A stretch of DNA of 6,580 nucleotides, taken from contig JAZOPS010000011.1 of NCBI GenBank assembly GCA_045655645.1, positions 1 through 6,580 of the forward strand, read 5' to 3'. Positions 6,110 through 6,580 of this stretch are shown in pieces; within the stretch, counting starts at the first letter, position 1, and each line of letters begins with the position of its first letter. A program made the translations under genes and the position numbers. Below the pieces are notes generated by a model that was not told where the DNA came from, searched no databases, and saw nothing but the letters and a program-made list of their open reading frames with translations. The DNA comes from Fimenecus sp045655645. Its GTDB lineage: Bacteria; Bacillota; Clostridia; Oscillospirales; Acutalibacteraceae.

Positions 6110-6138
6110 TTGACTTTAACTAGTTAAAGATGTAAAAT
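6110..6138 (+). promoter_or_regulatory. Sigma-A promoter with extended -10
   Basis: TTGACT (6110-6115) and TAAAAT (6133-6138) are spaced by 17 nt, with TG directly before the -10. This is a near-consensus vegetative promoter. It follows the operon terminator and precedes the secreted-protein gene at 6201, giving a leader of roughly 55 nt. Confidence 0.82.
6114..6129 (+). promoter_or_regulatory. 16-bp palindromic operator inside the promoter
   Basis: CTTTAACTAGTTAAAG is a perfect palindrome. It overlaps the last two bases of the -35 and fills most of the spacer, so a bound protein would block RNA polymerase. The core TTAACTAGTTAA (6116-6127) fits the TTAACYRGTTAA consensus known for the zinc-responsive MarR-family regulators AdcR and ZitR of streptococci and lactococci. 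That such a regulator acts here is inference. Confidence 0.6.
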
Positions 6139-6152
6139 AGTAGTGTGTATTC

Positions 6153-6175
6153 TTATATACTGAGGTAGTATATAA
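6153..6175 (+). repeat. 9-bp inverted repeat in the 5' leader
   Basis: TTATATACT (6153-6161) and AGTATATAA (6167-6175) are exact inverted repeats around a GAGGT loop. The repeat is transcribed if the promoter at 6110-6138 is used and lies 11 nt before the AAAGGGTGAT ribosome binding site (6187-6196). It could be a small leader hairpin, an mRNA stabiliser, or a second protein-binding palindrome. The stem is AU-rich and only moderately stable. Confidence 0.45.
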
Positions 6176-6200
6176 AAATCGAAAATAAAGGGTGATTTTA

Positions 6201-6580
6201 ATGAAGAAAACTAAATCATTATTGTCAATTTTATTATCAATAATGATGATTGTAGCAATGATTCCATTCCACGGAATAACAGTATTTGCTGCAGATGAGA
6301 CAGGGCCAGAATTTGTATACAAAATAGACGAATCGCAAATTACAGATGCGAACGGAACTATGTATTTTTCTGGAGCAAGTTTGAGAATTCGTTTCAAAGT
6401 GGATGACGAAAAGAATTATTTGAGTCATACATTTGAATGGGACCAAGAAACTATCATTACAGGATATGAAGTAAATCCTGCTGTGACAAGATTCGATTTG
6501 GATATTCCAACAACAATAGGCAAAATAGATGATGTTTCTTTAACTCTTGAAGAAATAAAAAATCTTGGAATTATTGGTTT
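6201..6580 (+). CDS. Secreted protein of unknown function, 5' part only
   Basis: ATG at 6201 follows AAAGGGTGAT (6187-6196), a strong ribosome binding site 4 nt away. The first 126 codons are seen before the window ends with the frame still open. Residues 1-31 are a signal peptide: MKKTK, then a long hydrophobic stretch, with a likely cut at VFA-A or FAA-D (after 30 or 31). The mature part starts DETGPEFVYKIDE and shows alternating hydrophobic strands (LRIRFKV, RFDLDI), suggesting a beta-sandwich extracellular domain, but I recognise no family. It has its own promoter with an embedded palindrome and is separated by a terminator from the cell-wall operon, so it is an independently regulated surface or secreted protein. 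Confidence 0.85.
   Translation, partial: MKKTKSLLSILLSIMMIVAMIPFHGITVFAADETGPEFVYKIDESQITDANGTMYFSGASLRIRFKVDDEKNYLSHTFEWDQETIITGYEVNPAVTRFDLDIPTTIGKIDDVSLTLEEIKNLGIIG

Noticed and set aside
6116..6446. Two minus-strand open frames across the last promoter and signal-peptide region.
   Set aside because: They overlap a clear plus-strand promoter, ribosome binding site and signal-peptide gene, and their translations show no domain features.

Overview
The window looks like chromosomal DNA from an AT-rich Gram-positive anaerobe of the Clostridia, possibly a Ruminococcus-like gut bacterium. This rests on AAGGAGG-type ribosome binding sites, Firmicutes-style signal peptides, a dockerin protein, an InlB/Flg_new-type repeat and a FHA-SEDS-PBP cell-wall operon. 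The assignment comes from gene content, not from a search. Every gene I can support is on the plus strand, and no RNA genes, CRISPR arrays or mobile elements are visible.

Region 1 (1-2562) encodes surface or secreted proteins. It opens with the 3' part of a large secreted protein. That part has a FIVAR-like helical segment, a pre-dockerin module and a two-repeat type I dockerin with both calcium loops intact. After a perfect 12-bp intercistronic hairpin comes a complete 466-aa secreted protein. It has a signal peptide, a possible cohesin-like beta-sandwich, one Flg_new/InlB-type repeat and an unassigned C-terminal domain. Downstream, with its own good ribosome binding site and before a strong intrinsic terminator, lies a 42-aa very acidic, Gly-rich peptide gene that is easily missed.

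Region 2 (about 2617-6085) is a self-contained operon: a sigma-A-like promoter, three genes and an intrinsic terminator. The genes encode a membrane-anchored tandem FHA protein, a SEDS-family (FtsW/RodA) glycan polymerase and a PbpA-type class B penicillin-binding transpeptidase. SEDS polymerase and class B PBP form the core peptidoglycan synthase pair, and the FHA protein probably connects it to Ser/Thr phosphorylation. The SEDS and PBP genes overlap by 4 nt. The SEDS gene has no ATG/GTG/TTG near its best ribosome binding site.

Region 3 (6086-6580) starts a new transcription unit. A near-consensus sigma-A promoter has a perfect 16-bp palindrome filling most of its spacer. The palindrome's core matches the published AdcR/ZitR (zinc-responsive MarR family) consensus. 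A small 5'-UTR hairpin follows, then the start of a gene for a secreted protein of unknown function that runs off the window.

The points most worth a second look are the 42-aa peptide with a YxxP-type N-terminus, the promoter-embedded palindrome, the missing canonical start of the SEDS gene and the degenerate second FHA domain.
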